DNA from: an uncultured Bacteroidales bacterium
GTDB taxonomy: Bacteria; Bacteroidota; Bacteroidia; Bacteroidales; Paludibacteraceae
Direction of reading: 5' to 3'
Assembly: GCA_900319035.1 (NCBI GenBank)
Contig: ONMU01000002.1
Location: 1-64,000, forward strand
DNA: 64,000 nt
Shown: piece by piece, positions 25,735 to 38,200 of the stretch
Layout of the letters: the number at the start of each line of letters is the position of its first letter
Position numbering within the stretch: position 1 is the stretch's first letter
Position numbers and translations under genes: made by a program
Notes under the pieces: generated by a model
What the model was told of the DNA's origin: nothing
What the model saw: the letters and a program-made list of their open reading frames with translations, nothing else
Database searches by the model: none

Positions 25735-26685
25735 TTAACTTTCCGACTTCTCTAAACTATCAACTTTCAACTCCTCCACAATCCTTGTCTCTTGGACAAA
25801 CTCATACGCAGTAGTCAACGCCTGTTCGTTCTCGTCCGGCGTAGTGTGCCACTTAGCGAACTTAACAAGGTCGGCGAGTTGCAGCATCTTACTGAGTTTG
25901 GCAAAGAGAGCCTTTCCATCATTAAGCGAAGCGTCACCATTAATCAATTCACCATTTAAGAGAATTGGTTTCAATTCTCGCAGCGTCTCGTCGGAGGTCT
26001 TTTCTGTACTCTGTACGTCGAAACGACGACCGATATACTCGCGCACAACATCCGTCAGGTCGGTTTGGTACTCTTTGACCTTACCGTCTTTCCAGATCTT
26101 CGCCTCTTTGATGGCATCCAATTTCTCCAACGCCACTTCGTCCGCAGGACGTAGCAGTTCCGGATCAATAGGCTCTTCGGTGTTCTTGCGTTTCTTCTCG
26201 TACCACTGCCACAACCACAATCCGCCTCCGACCAACGCAATCAACAGCAATCCCAACAAGACAGAACGGAAGATCCCCCACCACCATATAGGTGCTTTCT
26301 CGATATCTTTGATATCGGTGATAGCAAGGGTAGTGTCCACTTCAAACGGCTGAACGATATTCAGCGCTAACGCTTCGGTCCAGAATGTATCTTCGCCGCT
26401 GGCTATAGCTATCGGTTCGATGGAGAAAAGGCTGTCCTTGAACGAGGTCAGCGTCAGGTATTGGTTCAGCTGCACGCGTCCGTCGCTCAACTTCAGCGTG
26501 TCCACGATCGTCTTATCCACGATCTCAATCCCGTCTTGGAGCTGCTCTCCGAAAATAGGCATCTGAACCTGCTCCGTCGCCTCATGCGTGACCTGCAGAT
26601 GTAAATCCGTCTGATCGCCCAACATCAGCGTCGTGGAGTCAATACTCGCGCTAACTACTATTGCTAATAATAAATTATAAAACAT
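25735..26685 (-). CDS. Bat-operon membrane protein (DUF4381-like position)
   Basis: 316 residues. A short signal sequence (1-13) is followed by a periplasmic beta domain (15-130), one membrane helix (about 137-161) and a cytoplasmic helical domain. The position between the DUF58 gene and batA is typical for this operon. Residues about 242-257 (NGELINGDASLNDG) coincide with a repeat also found in ruvA, and the C-terminus EELKVDSLEKSES is built of the CAACTTTC repeat. Function is unknown; it probably links the MoxR/DUF58 module to the VWA proteins. Confidence 0.75.
   Translation of the reverse strand: MFYNLLLAIVVSASIDSTTLMLGDQTDLHLQVTHEATEQVQMPIFGEQLQDGIEIVDKTIVDTLKLSDGRVQLNQYLTLTSFKDSLFSIEPIAIASGEDTFWTEALALNIVQPFEVDTTLAITDIKDIEKAPIWWWGIFRSVLLGLLLIALVGGGLWLWQWYEKKRKNTEEPIDPELLRPADEVALEKLDAIKEAKIWKDGKVKEYQTDLTDVVREYIGRRFDVQSTEKTSDETLRELKPILLNGELINGDASLNDGKALFAKLSKMLQLADLVKFAKWHTTPDENEQALTTAYEFVQETRIVEELKVDSLEKSES
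25915..25962 (-). repeat. GCGTCACCATTA-family repeat inside a bat-operon gene
   Basis: The plus strand reads TTAAGCGAAGCGTCACCATT followed by two more CACCATT-like units. In frame it encodes NGELINGDASLND. The core AGCGnAGCGTCACCATTA recurs inside ruvA (58347-58391), where it encodes NGDAALNGANG. Confidence 0.75.
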
Positions 26686-26743
26686 AACAGTTTAACGTTT
26701 TGTTGCAAACAAAACCATTTTAACTATTTAACATCTTAACGTT

Positions 26744-27634
26744 TTAATGCCTGAATAGGCGCATTAAAACTTTTACATAGTCCTCATCCGTGCGCATGGA
26801 TACATGGTTCATGCCGGTTTTGTTGTACATCTCTTCCAACGCCTCCTGCTGCTCTCTCCATGCTTTCGCATAAGCGTCACGCACACTCTTTATACTCGTA
26901 TCCGCCCAGACGCGCGCACCCGTCTCCGGGTCTTTCACTTTCAGCAAACCCACATCCGGCATCTCCGCATCCCTCCGGTCGTAGATCTGTATCGCACTCA
27001 GATCATGCTTCCTGCTCGCGATCACTATAGGAGACACACCACGATCCTTTGTACTTTGTACATTGTTAAATTGTACATCCATCAGGTCACTGATGATAAA
27101 CGCCGTACACCGTCTCTTCTGCGCATTCGTCAGATATTGAAGGGCTGCGTTGATGTCTGTGCCATGATGTTCCGGCTCGAACGACAGCAACTCACGGATG
27201 ATGTGCAGCACGTGGCTCTTACCTTTCTTAGGCGGAATAAACTTCTCCACTTGGTCGGAGAAGAAGATCACACCCACCTTATCGTTGTTCTCAATGGTGG
27301 AGAAAGCGAGTGTCGCGGCTACTTCAGCTATGGTGTCACGTTTCATCTGACTTTGGGTACCAAAGTTCCGACTTCCGCTGACATCAACCAGTAACATCAC
27401 CGTTAACTCACGCTCTTCCTCGTACACCTTGATATACGGTCGGTTCATCCTCGCGGTCACATTCCAATCTATCGATCGAACGTCATCGCCCGGCTGATAC
27501 TCGCGCACCTCGCTGAACGACATACCGCGACCCTTAAACTGGCTGTGGTATTCGCCTGCGAAGATATTCCGACTCAATCCGTGGGTCTTGATCTCTATCT
27601 TCCGAACTCGTTGTAATAATTCTTCTGAAGTCAT
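26744..27634 (-). CDS. DUF58 family protein
   Basis: 296 residues. The family motif block REYQPGDDVRSIDWNVTARM (about 44-63) and the following VWA-like segment LLVDVSGSRNFG (81-92) are clear. DUF58 proteins accompany MoxR ATPases and are thought to act with VWA proteins in assembling or maturing envelope complexes. Residues about 186-198 (VQFNNVQSTKDRG) coincide with a TACAAAGTAC-type intergenic repeat and look like an addition to the family sequence. Confidence 0.9.
   Translation of the reverse strand: MTSEELLQRVRKIEIKTHGLSRNIFAGEYHSQFKGRGMSFSEVREYQPGDDVRSIDWNVTARMNRPYIKVYEEERELTVMLLVDVSGSRNFGTQSQMKRDTIAEVAATLAFSTIENNDKVGVIFFSDQVEKFIPPKKGKSHVLHIIRELLSFEPEHHGTDINAALQYLTNAQKRRCTAFIISDLMDVQFNNVQSTKDRGVSPIVIASRKHDLSAIQIYDRRDAEMPDVGLLKVKDPETGARVWADTSIKSVRDAYAKAWREQQEALEEMYNKTGMNHVSMRTDEDYVKVLMRLFRH
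27041..27079 (-). repeat. TACAAAGTAC-type repeat inside the DUF58 gene
   Basis: On the minus strand, AACAATGTACAAAGTACAAA encodes part of VQFNNVQSTKDR. A related string, TACAAAGTACGAAGG, lies in frame in ispD (63131-63160). Confidence 0.65.
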
Positions 27635-27639
27635 AATAT

Positions 27640-27745
27640 GGTTTATCAGTTTATTAGTTTATGGGTTTATTAGTGGTTAAACTGGTTAACCTGTTTAACT
27701 GGTTAAACCACCGATAAACTTATCAACCGATCAACTCATCAACTA
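27640..27745. repeat. TTTATTAG / GGTTAAAC repeats between moxR and DUF58
   Basis: The 111-bp gap inside the operon is made of imperfect short repeats: GTTTATTAGTTTATGGGTTT, then the inverted pair GGTTAAACTGGTTAACC, then ATCAACCGATCAACTCATC. No gene is seen in it. Confidence 0.7.
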
Positions 27746-28735
<990 letters not shown>

Positions 28736-28921
28736 AATCTATAGTGTTTTAATAATTATCTTTGATAATCTCGTTACTACAAATTCCGTGCCAAACCATG
28801 TTTTTATGGTGTAAAATATCGAAAGGATCAGACTTAAAGCCCATACAACGCTTTTGGGATGTAAAAGAAAGTCATAAAAAGTATATATACTACGTATATA
28901 TAGGTAAAACTATAAAAATGA

Positions 28922-28988
28922 CAAAAACAGGTGTCTATCCTTGGGGTATCCTTTGGGTATGTTTGGGGTAACATTTGGCGTGGATTCG
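28922..28988 (+). repeat. 67-bp dispersed element, copy A
   Basis: It matches the minus strand of 60756-60822 at 61 of 67 positions. The best-kept part contains TATCCTTGGGGTATCC and GGGTATGTTTGGGGTA. About 20 bases upstream lies a 9-bp AT hairpin (TATATATAC/GTATATATA), and downstream a G/A-rich tract, features also present around copy B. Confidence 0.85.
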
Positions 28989-29019
28989 TGTTTGAATCGA
29001 GTTTTGCTTGTGAATGCGT

Positions 29020-29050
29020 CGAGTTTGAACCGAGTTTGAACCGAGTTTGA
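29020..29050 (+). repeat. 11-bp tandem repeat CGAGTTTGAAC, 2.8 copies
   Basis: Perfect repeat units at 29020-29030 and 29031-29041 and a partial third at 29042-29050, between the dispersed element and the giant gene's promoter. Confidence 0.8.
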
Positions 29051-29149
29051 GTTGAGAGAGGGGAGAGAAGAGAGGTCTTGCAAAGTGGAGAAAACAGCAC
29101 TCTTATAGAGTGTTGCTTAATAATCGTATGTTTTTTCCAAATAATCGGT

Positions 29150-29181
29150 ATTGTGTACTTGACAAATTAGCAGTAATTTTG
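29150..29181 (+). promoter_or_regulatory. Promoter of the giant secreted protein gene
   Basis: A weak -33 (ATTG, 29150-29153), 20-bp spacer and a good TAATTTTG (29174-29181). The leader is about 60 bases, AT-rich. Confidence 0.6.
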
Positions 29182-29245
29182 CACCCGATTAAAAATGCGC
29201 CTTTTTGGAGGCTAAAAAAGTAAAATTTTTAATAAAAATATTAAT

Positions 29246-32200
29246 ATGAGTACATTTCAACAACATTTGCAACGGATGTTCATCCTCGTAGCGGTCTTTT
29301 TGCTGCCGATGACGACTTCGTTGCGCGCACAACAGTTGCCCGATCCGCATTTCGAGGATTGGAGCGGCTCAAAGTTTGATGGCAAAGAGCAGCTCAAAAA
29401 CTGGAACGCATCCAACGTGGAGCAACTCAGTTTTAAGTTTAACTTTGCCCACAAGGAAGCAGGCCGTTCCGGTTACTGTATGATGGTACAAGACCAAGAC
29501 GTCGGAGCCGCAGGTATCACCGAGACTTCGCCGGGTTATTTCTCACTCGGTCAGCCTTGGGTCTATCTGGAGAGCTTGACCAAGATCAGCGAAGCGACAG
29601 CCGGTACTGCCGGCGGTATAAGCTGGAACCACCGTCCGGACTCGATGTCCGTTTGGATCAAACGTACCGGTAGCAACATTGACAAGGAGGACTTCTACCT
29701 CCTTTACTACGCATGGTCGGGAACGGCTGTGGGTAATAAGTTCAAAGGCAAAAACGGTAAGTGTACCTCGGTCACCAAACAGGACGAGGAGTCGGATGTC
29801 CGTTATGAGCTGAACGGTAACGAGTGCGGAACCGTCACCAAGGCAAACCAGATTGCCGAGGGAATGTGGCGTGAGCGCAAACAATACGGCAACTGGACGA
29901 ATATCCGCGTGCCGATTTACTATTTCAACAGCGATGCGCCGACCAAGATGAACATCATCTTCTCGGCTTCCAACTACCCGAACTACCGCGCTAACAGCGG
30001 TCTCTATGCCGGTAACAGCCTGTATGTCGATGACGTAGAGCTCATCTACTCCTCGAAGATCCAGAAGCTGTTCATCAAAGGCAAAGACGGTGTTGAGAAA
30101 GAATGGAAGGGCTTTGACCCGAACTCGACCGAAGTGCAGGTCTATTCCTTGGGTGAGACCGCCACAACGATCCCGGATATCGTAGCTACCCGTGGTGTGG
30201 GTTCGCTCACCAACGCACGTGGTAAGACCGTCGCTTTCTCGGGACGTGTGCTGTCCGGCAGCGAGATCACCATCACCAAAGGTGACTTGGAGAGCACCCC
30301 GACACGCATCCTCGTCAAAGCCGAGGACGGTAGTTCGCAGACCCTCTATCAGATCCAGTTCCAACGTGCCCCGAGCAGCAATGCCAGTTTAGCTGAGGTG
30401 ACGGTCAACGGCGAGACCTATGCCGCCTTCCGTCCGGGTCAGACGAACTATAACGTAGAGCTGCCTTACGGCACAACTGCTGCTCCGGTTATCGGTTACA
30501 CCGCAGCCGAGGACGGTCAGGTGGTCACGGTGACGCAGGCTACTTCTCCGACGGGAACGGCTACTATCCATGTAACCGCTCCGGACGGCGTCTCGACCAT
30601 GACGTACACCCTCTCGTTCTTCGTGGGTCAACTCAAAGATGTGACCTTGCAGGACATCAAAGTGAACGGCAAGCCGATCATCGGCTTCACACCTTCGCAG
30701 GCAGTCTATAAGGTCAGTCTGCCGGTCGGTACTCCTTCGCTGACGGTAGAGCCGGTTTCGGCTTATCCTGCCGGTGAACAGACCATCACCATCACTCCGA
30801 ATCCGCTGCCCACAGGCGAAGCCATCAACGGTACGACCGTACAGATCGTCGTTTCTGCTCCGGGTGCTACTTCGACCAAGACCTACAAACTGAACATCAA
30901 GATCGAGGAGTCTTCGTACTCCTACTTGGCTGATTTGCAGGTAGTAGGCGAACAGGTGTCGGACATCAACCCCTCTGTCTTCAACGACCCGACGATCTTG
31001 GCGTTCGACCCCGAGGTGACGACGTATTACGTCAACCTCAAGATGGGTACGAAAGAGTTACCGTACATCCTTTATACCCCGGGTGACGAGTACCAGACGA
31101 TCACTATTGATGATGGCGGTCTCGATGGAACAACCCGTATCTCCGTCTTGGCAGGAAACCGCTCCGACCAGACGGTCTATAAACTCGTTTTCTCCACCGC
31201 TAAATCGGAGATCTCGACCCTTGCCGGTCTGGAGATCGGCGGAGTGCCTGTGGTCGGTTTCGCGTCGGATGTGACCAACTATACGTACGAGCTGCCTATC
31301 GGAACGACCGTCCTGCCGGAGATCACTCCTATTCCCGGAGACGAGTTCCAAGAGATCAGCGTGACCCCCGGTGGTGTCAACGGTAAGACCCGTATCTCTG
31401 TAACGGCAGGTAACGGTAATACGACCAATTATTATATCACTTTCTCTGTGAAACGGTACGACGACAACACGCTCAAGAGCCTGAGTGTCGGTCCGGACTA
31501 CAGCTTGCAGGACGAGAACTATCACCCGATCGCTTTTGACCCGCTGCGTAATGACTACTACGTGAAACTGGAGAAAGACTCCCTGCCGACCGTGCATTTC
31601 GAGCTGCAAAACGAGAAGTACCAAGACACAGTAGTCATCCGTCCGACCTCTGCGAACGGCAAATACAAGATCACCGTCCGCCCCACCAACGGTCTGAGTC
31701 GCACCTATACGATCCAGTTTGTCTATAAGAAATCGGACAACACGGCATTGCAGATGATCTATGTCAACGATACTATCAAGGGCGTAGTCACACCGCTTCC
31801 GGATTTCGCACCCGATAAGATCGATTACACCTTCACCCTCGACACCGGAACGACCGTCATGCCGGATGTGATCTACGACCTCTCCGAGCCTTCACAGGTG
31901 GTGACCAAAACATGGGATGCGAACAACAAACGTGTCGTTCGTCTCTCTGTAGTGGCTGAGAGCGGTGCGAAACGTACCTATAAGATCAAGTTCATGGTGC
32001 CTTCCGCTGCAAGCACGCAGTTGGATAGCATCCTATTGGTGGAAGGCAAGGACACGATCCTGCTACCGGGATTCAAGAAAGATGTCTATGAGTACACCTA
32101 TCCGTTGACGACGGAGACCTGTCCGAAGATCTTGGCTGTCAAGGCAGTAGAGGATCAGCAGGTGACGATCACCGCTCCTTATGCCGCAGGTATAGCTACC

Positions 32201-35200
32201 GTCCTCGTCAAGATGGACGAGAGCACCTCGCAATACACCATTGACTTCGTCAAAGCACCGGTTGCGACCGTTCAGCTGAGCGATATTCGCATCGACGGCG
32301 TCAGTCTGGAGGGCTTTGTGCCGACGCAACTGAGCTATACAGGTCTGCATTTCAGCGGTAATCTGCCGAACGTAGAAGGCGTTGTTTCCGATGCTTCCGT
32401 TGAGGTTCGCTGGAAAGAGACTACGGCTTACTTGAACGTACAAGACCTGTCGGGCAATAAAGCTATTTATTCGGTAGCTTTCGAGCGTGACTTGTCGGGC
32501 AATAATCAGTTGGAAGGCATCTACGCTGACGGCGTGCTCATCGACGGTTTTGCGAAATCGCAACTCGACTATACCTTCGATCTGTCTGCCGGTAGCGCTT
32601 ATCCGAGCTTGAGCTACAAGGCTTCGCAAGACGCCGAGGTAGTGTTCTTTGGTCAGGTAGCCGAAGGCAAATGGGCAGTAGTAGTGAGTGCTGAGAACGG
32701 CGAGAAACAGACCTATACCGTGCAGTACAACATCGCTAAGTACAGCGATGCTACGCTCGTGAACATGGAGCTCGCAGGCTTCAGCCTGACCCCGGCTTTC
32801 GATTCGAATACTTTCGAATATGCGGTGACCATCGATGAAGGAGCTTCGCTGCCGAAACTGACAGTTGAGACTCGTCCGGGTCAGACCATCATGCAGAACA
32901 ACGCGAACGACACCTTGCAGCAAGTCATCGTCTTTGCGGAGAACGGTGCAAGCAACACCTATTCCGTTCGTTACGCTCGTCAGCTGAGTAGCAACGCCCT
33001 CTTGGCGGACATCCTCATCAACGGCGTGAGTCTAGAGGGCTTCGACCCGATGGTGGAGAACTATACCGACTCCTTGGCGCGTAACACGCAGGTAGTGCCG
33101 AATGTCTTCCCGATAGGTCAACTCTCGAACCAAACCATCACCACCTATTTCAGCCGTCCGAACGGCGTGACACGTATCCACGTGGTGGCACAAGATAATA
33201 CCGAGAAGGACTACACGATCGCGTTCCCGGTTCGTCAATCCAACAACACCTTATTGGGCGACCTCTACCTCGATTCCGAGGACGCAGAGATCAAGTTCAA
33301 GCCTGCTACTACGGACTATGAGGTCATCCTCCCGTACGAGGCTACCGAGTGCCCGAAGATGGTCTATGAGAAAGCCGAACCCGAGCAACGTATAGATGTT
33401 GTCTCCCGTCCGATCGGTCAGACAAGCCAGATCATCGTTACCGCGGAGAACGGTGACGCGCGCACGTACAATATATTATTCAAGCGCGCGGTCCTCAAAA
33501 CCCGCAACATCCTTGCTGCAATCCATATTCTGGAGCTGGACAAGGATCTGAGTCTGAAAGACAAAGACCAACGCGATTTCAATGTGGAGATGCCGTTCGG
33601 TTCTCGTTCGCTGACCGTTTCTTATGAGAAGATGTACCCCGAGCAAACCGTCTTCGTGCAGCCCGGTGGCGTCAAAGCGCCGACGATCATTACCGTCAAG
33701 GCGAATAACGATTCGATTGCCGATGAGGTCTATCGTATTATTCCGACCCTCGCTACCCAGAATCCGGCTGTACTCAATAGTATCATGGTGGACGGAGTGA
33801 ACGTACCGGACTTCGACCCGAATCGCTATACGTATATTGTCAACAGATCGACGAAAGCTTATCCGAAGGTTTCTGCCACCAAGAACAGCGGTGTGGAAAC
33901 AGAACCGGAGTCGTCCATGTATAAATGGGAATGTACCGTTTCAAAAGATGGTTTTGTGAACAAATATACTATTTTCTTCCATTATGTGAATGATATTATT
34001 CCGAATAGCGATTTCACTCAATGGGGAACGGCTGTATATAATAATGGAGCAAAACCGACAGGCTGGCAAGTTCCTGCTGATTTCTTCAAAGAAGTGTGCG
34101 TAATGAGTTGTTCCAAAACTGGTTCAGAAGTGGTCAAGACGTCTTCTTCCGTAGTCGGTTTGGAGACTACTTATTGGTCTGCTGCCGGAGGTGCTTTGCC
34201 TGCTATTATTACATTAGGAAAATTATCCGGTACAATGGCGGTCGCGAATAAGACCCATTATGAATTCTACGACTATATTGATTTTATGAATACACCGGAT
34301 GAGATTACGGTGAATTATAAACATCAATCGCATGCGGATAATGGAGCTTTCTTTGCTTACCGATTTAAAGATGCCAATAACGCAGAGTATAGTTTTGACT
34401 TTACCGATAACTCAACCAGCTCAAGCTACAAGACTAAAACACAGACCCTTACCTTAGATGGTAAACCGATAGTTGGAATGAATATTGCGGTCGATGCTAC
34501 CAATAAAAGTGAAGGTGCAAGCTCTGGTGCTAAGTTATATGTGGATTGGTTTAGACTGTCCTATAACTCGAAACCCAAAGCTGCTAAGGTCAACGGAATC
34601 AATGCTGTCTTGAATAGCAAAGTCTTTACGGTCACATTGGATGATCCGGAGGATATAAACATCCGTTCCTATGAATTCAACGGAGAGGTTTCTGATCAGG
34701 CACAGTTGCTCACTTGGAGTGAACCTGTGATCGATGATGAGTACAGTATTCGCACGGCTACTATCCGTAACTTTGCGGAGGACGGTACGTACACCGATGG
34801 CTATTCGCTGCAAGTAAAACGTCCGTTGGATATCAATAATCAGTTGGCTCGTCTCGTAGTCGCTGGTGACACGTTGAATACCTTCAACCCGGCAACGACG
34901 AGCTACACCATCACCATCCCATCGTCGCAACGTAACCTCCCTGACCTGCAGCCGATACCCGGTTCGTCACTCCAACACGTGACTACCGCTTATAGCGAGA
35001 CCGACTCCACGATGACCATCACCGTCACGCCGGAGAAGGGTGCACCGAAGGTATATACCGTCAAGTTCGTGACTGCCCTCAGCGATGATGTGACCCTCAA
35101 GGCACTCACTGCCGAAGGCATCACCTACGATCCCGACCAGAAGACGTACGACATCACTGCTACTCGTCTGCCGCTTATCTCCTTCGAGAAACAAAGCGAC

Positions 35201-38200
35201 CTGCAGACTGTTGTGCTCAACAACGGCGTACTGACCGTGACCGCAGAGGACGGTGTTACCACCGGTACGTATACCATCAACCGTTTCGATCCGGTCATCG
35301 CTCCGAACGGAATGATCTCCGAGTTCGAGCTGAAAGGTAATGTACTCAACGACTTCGGTGGCACTACGTACGAGAAAGAGGCTGCCAAACCAACGGACTA
35401 CATCACCTTCACTCGCGCACAAGTTACCGACTCTGTGATCTTCGTACAAGCTCCGGATAAGATGACTTGGGCAGTGCCCGGGACCCTTATGCCTATGGTA
35501 TACACTTGGACGTACCCGACCGATGAGTCCACGAACGCGAACCTGAAGATGATCACCATCAACGGTGAGGACTACCAAGACTTCTTCCCGAGTGAGTTGA
35601 ACTATGAACTGACCACGGATTCGACTATGGTCATCGTAGCCGAGCCTGCGGAAGAGGTACAGCAACTGGTATCGACCTTCGAGTTAACTAACGGCGGTGT
35701 GCTCTATTCAACAACCGTTACCGCACAGAGCGGTGCGTGGCAGACCTATCGGGTACGTGTAACCCGTCCGTTGAGCGATATAGCTACGCTGGATGCTATT
35801 CTGTTGGACAGCACGCTCATCGAGGGCTTTGCTGCAGATAAGTTCAACTACACCGTGACGCTTCCGATCGCAAGCGGAGCTAAACAGGCTCAGCCTAAGA
35901 TGCCGAACATCACGTACGTAGCCGGTCAACGTGGTCAGAAGATCACCGTCACCCCGGGTGAACTGAACGGCGAAGAGACGACCATCGCTGTACTGAGCGA
36001 AGATGAGAACGCCGACACCGAATACACCATCTCTATCCGTGCGCAGAAGAGCTCTTGTGCCGACCTCACGGGTATCACGGTCAATGGTGTGGCACTCGAC
36101 CACTTCGAGCCGGGTCGTCACCACTACTCCGTATCACTCGCTACCAACGACATCAACGTGGACTACACCTCCGATGACCGCTTCCAGACTGTCACTACTC
36201 AGATCGAGAGCGTGAAGGCAGGTCATGAGTACCACTATACCTTGCATGTGGTAGCAGAGGACGGTACCGCTTCCGATTACCTCGTAGAGATATACGTGGA
36301 GAATCAGTCGAACGATGCGCAGTTGGCGAACATCCTCCTCAATGGACGTTCAATGGATCGTTTCGAACCGCTCTATAACAGCGACATCATCTTCGATGGT
36401 GGTAATAACAACTACGAGATCAAACTGCCGGCAACGACCAAGATGCCGGAAGTCAGCGCTCAGCTCAAGATGGACGGTCAGCACGTCGAGATAGAGCATC
36501 GCCGCGATGAGCATATGAACATCGACTCGATCCTCCTCAACGTAACGGCAGTAGATAGTGTGACCCATAATATCTACGTCCTCCGTTTCATCCGTCCGAT
36601 GTCCACCAACTCGCAGTTGAGCCTCATCGAGATCAACAACGAGCCCATTGCGGACTTCGAGCCGAACACCTATTTCTACTCGTACGATATGCAGTCGGGT
36701 GAGGAGATGCCGCGTATCACCGTAGAGACGGCGGACGAAGCTGCTACGTACGATGAGCCGGACTACTCCCACGAGGGACGCATCACCATCACCGTCTATG
36801 CGCAGGATTATACGATGGATCCGAACCACAAATCCACGTACACCATCGCTATCAACGTCAAGAAATCGGATGTCGCTACCCTCGATATGATCTATCAGGG
36901 TCGTGATTCCCTCCCGGGCTTCAAGCCGACCACGTTCTACTATGCGTACGAGTTAGGCGCCGATGAGACCTTCCCGGATCTCAGTTGGCAGGATCCGGAT
37001 AACTATCCGACCGTCTCGCCGATTGACACCGTTGAGTACGATCCGGTAGCCCAGAAACTCGTTCGTCAGATCAAGGTAACGGCAGAGGACACCACCATCT
37101 CCAACACCTATACCGTCGCTTATACCATCCGTAAGTCCGATGTGGACACCCTCCAGATGATCTTCATCGGTAGCAAACCGCTGCCGAACTTCAAGGCGAA
37201 CATCATGGAGTATGAGTACAAACTGACGGCTGCTGAGGTAGTAGCGCTCGATGGTGAACTGCCGGAGATTGACCCGATCCCGGGCGAGGAAGGCAAGCAG
37301 AAGATTGAGGTCCTCCAAGTACGTGATAACTACGGTGTGAAGACCATCGGCTACAAACATGTAGTGACCGTAACCGCTGCGGCTGGTAACTCGCGTACCT
37401 ATACCGTTCATTACCCGCGTGAGCTCTCCGATGACGCTACGCTCAAGATGATCTTCGTGGACGAGAACCCGCTGCCGAACTTCGATGCCGAGCGTAATAG
37501 CTATAAGATCGAACTCGACTACGGTGTGCCCGTACCGAACGTAACGGAGGCGGCTAAGGACTTCCAGAAAGTGAAACATAACCAGCACGGCGATACGGTG
37601 GAGATCATCGTCACTGCCGAACTGGAGACTGTACAGAACGTCTATACCCTCGTCTTCGAGCGTCGTAAGTCGGATGTCACCATGTTGCGTAACATCATCC
37701 TCTTGGACGCAAAGGGCAAACAACTGCCGTACGACCTCTTTGCTTTCCAAAGCAAGTTGTACGACTACACCATCGAGATGCCGTACGTACCGGGTGACAC
37801 GACCTATGCCCTGCCGGATATCACGGTAGAGAAAGCCGACTCACTCCAGACCGTCGTCATCGAGACGGAGACCCTCAAGAAGACCGAGAAGATCGTTACC
37901 GTACGCGTCATCGCTCCGAACGGAGAGGACGAGGCGGAGTACAAACTGTTCTTCGACTTCCTGCGTAACGACGATGCGTTCCTGACCGAGATCAAGACGG
38001 CTGTCAACGACTCGACCTTCGCGCTCATCAAGGGCTTCAAGAGCACGAACTACAGCTATATCTACGAGCACCCCTATGGCTCTGACAGCTCGCAGTTCAT
38101 CTCCTCAGCGAACGTGAAGGAGAAGATCGCGTACGTCAAGAGCGATCCGCTCGCTACCGACTCGATCTATGTGGAGGCAAACGGTACAATCCGCATCGTA

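Larger units (their letters stand above)
28736..29245. other. Long divergent intergenic region with dispersed element copy A
   Basis: About 510 bp without a credible gene. It contains an AT palindrome (28883-28903), a 67-bp core (28922-28988) shared with 60756-60822, an 11-bp tandem repeat CGAGTTTGAAC (29020-29050), a purine-rich tract (about 29053-29075) and the promoter of the giant gene. Small ORFs here, such as a 17-codon ORF at 28918-28971, have no preserved counterpart in the other copy. Confidence 0.7.

Noticed and set aside
28918..28971. 17-codon peptide ORF in element copy A
   Set aside because: In copy B the start and stop are lost although the DNA is 91% identical; a peptide is unlikely to be the selected product.
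28834..29100. Minus-strand 88-codon ORF across the dispersed element
   Set aside because: No family resemblance, not preserved in the second copy of the element; the conserved object is the DNA.
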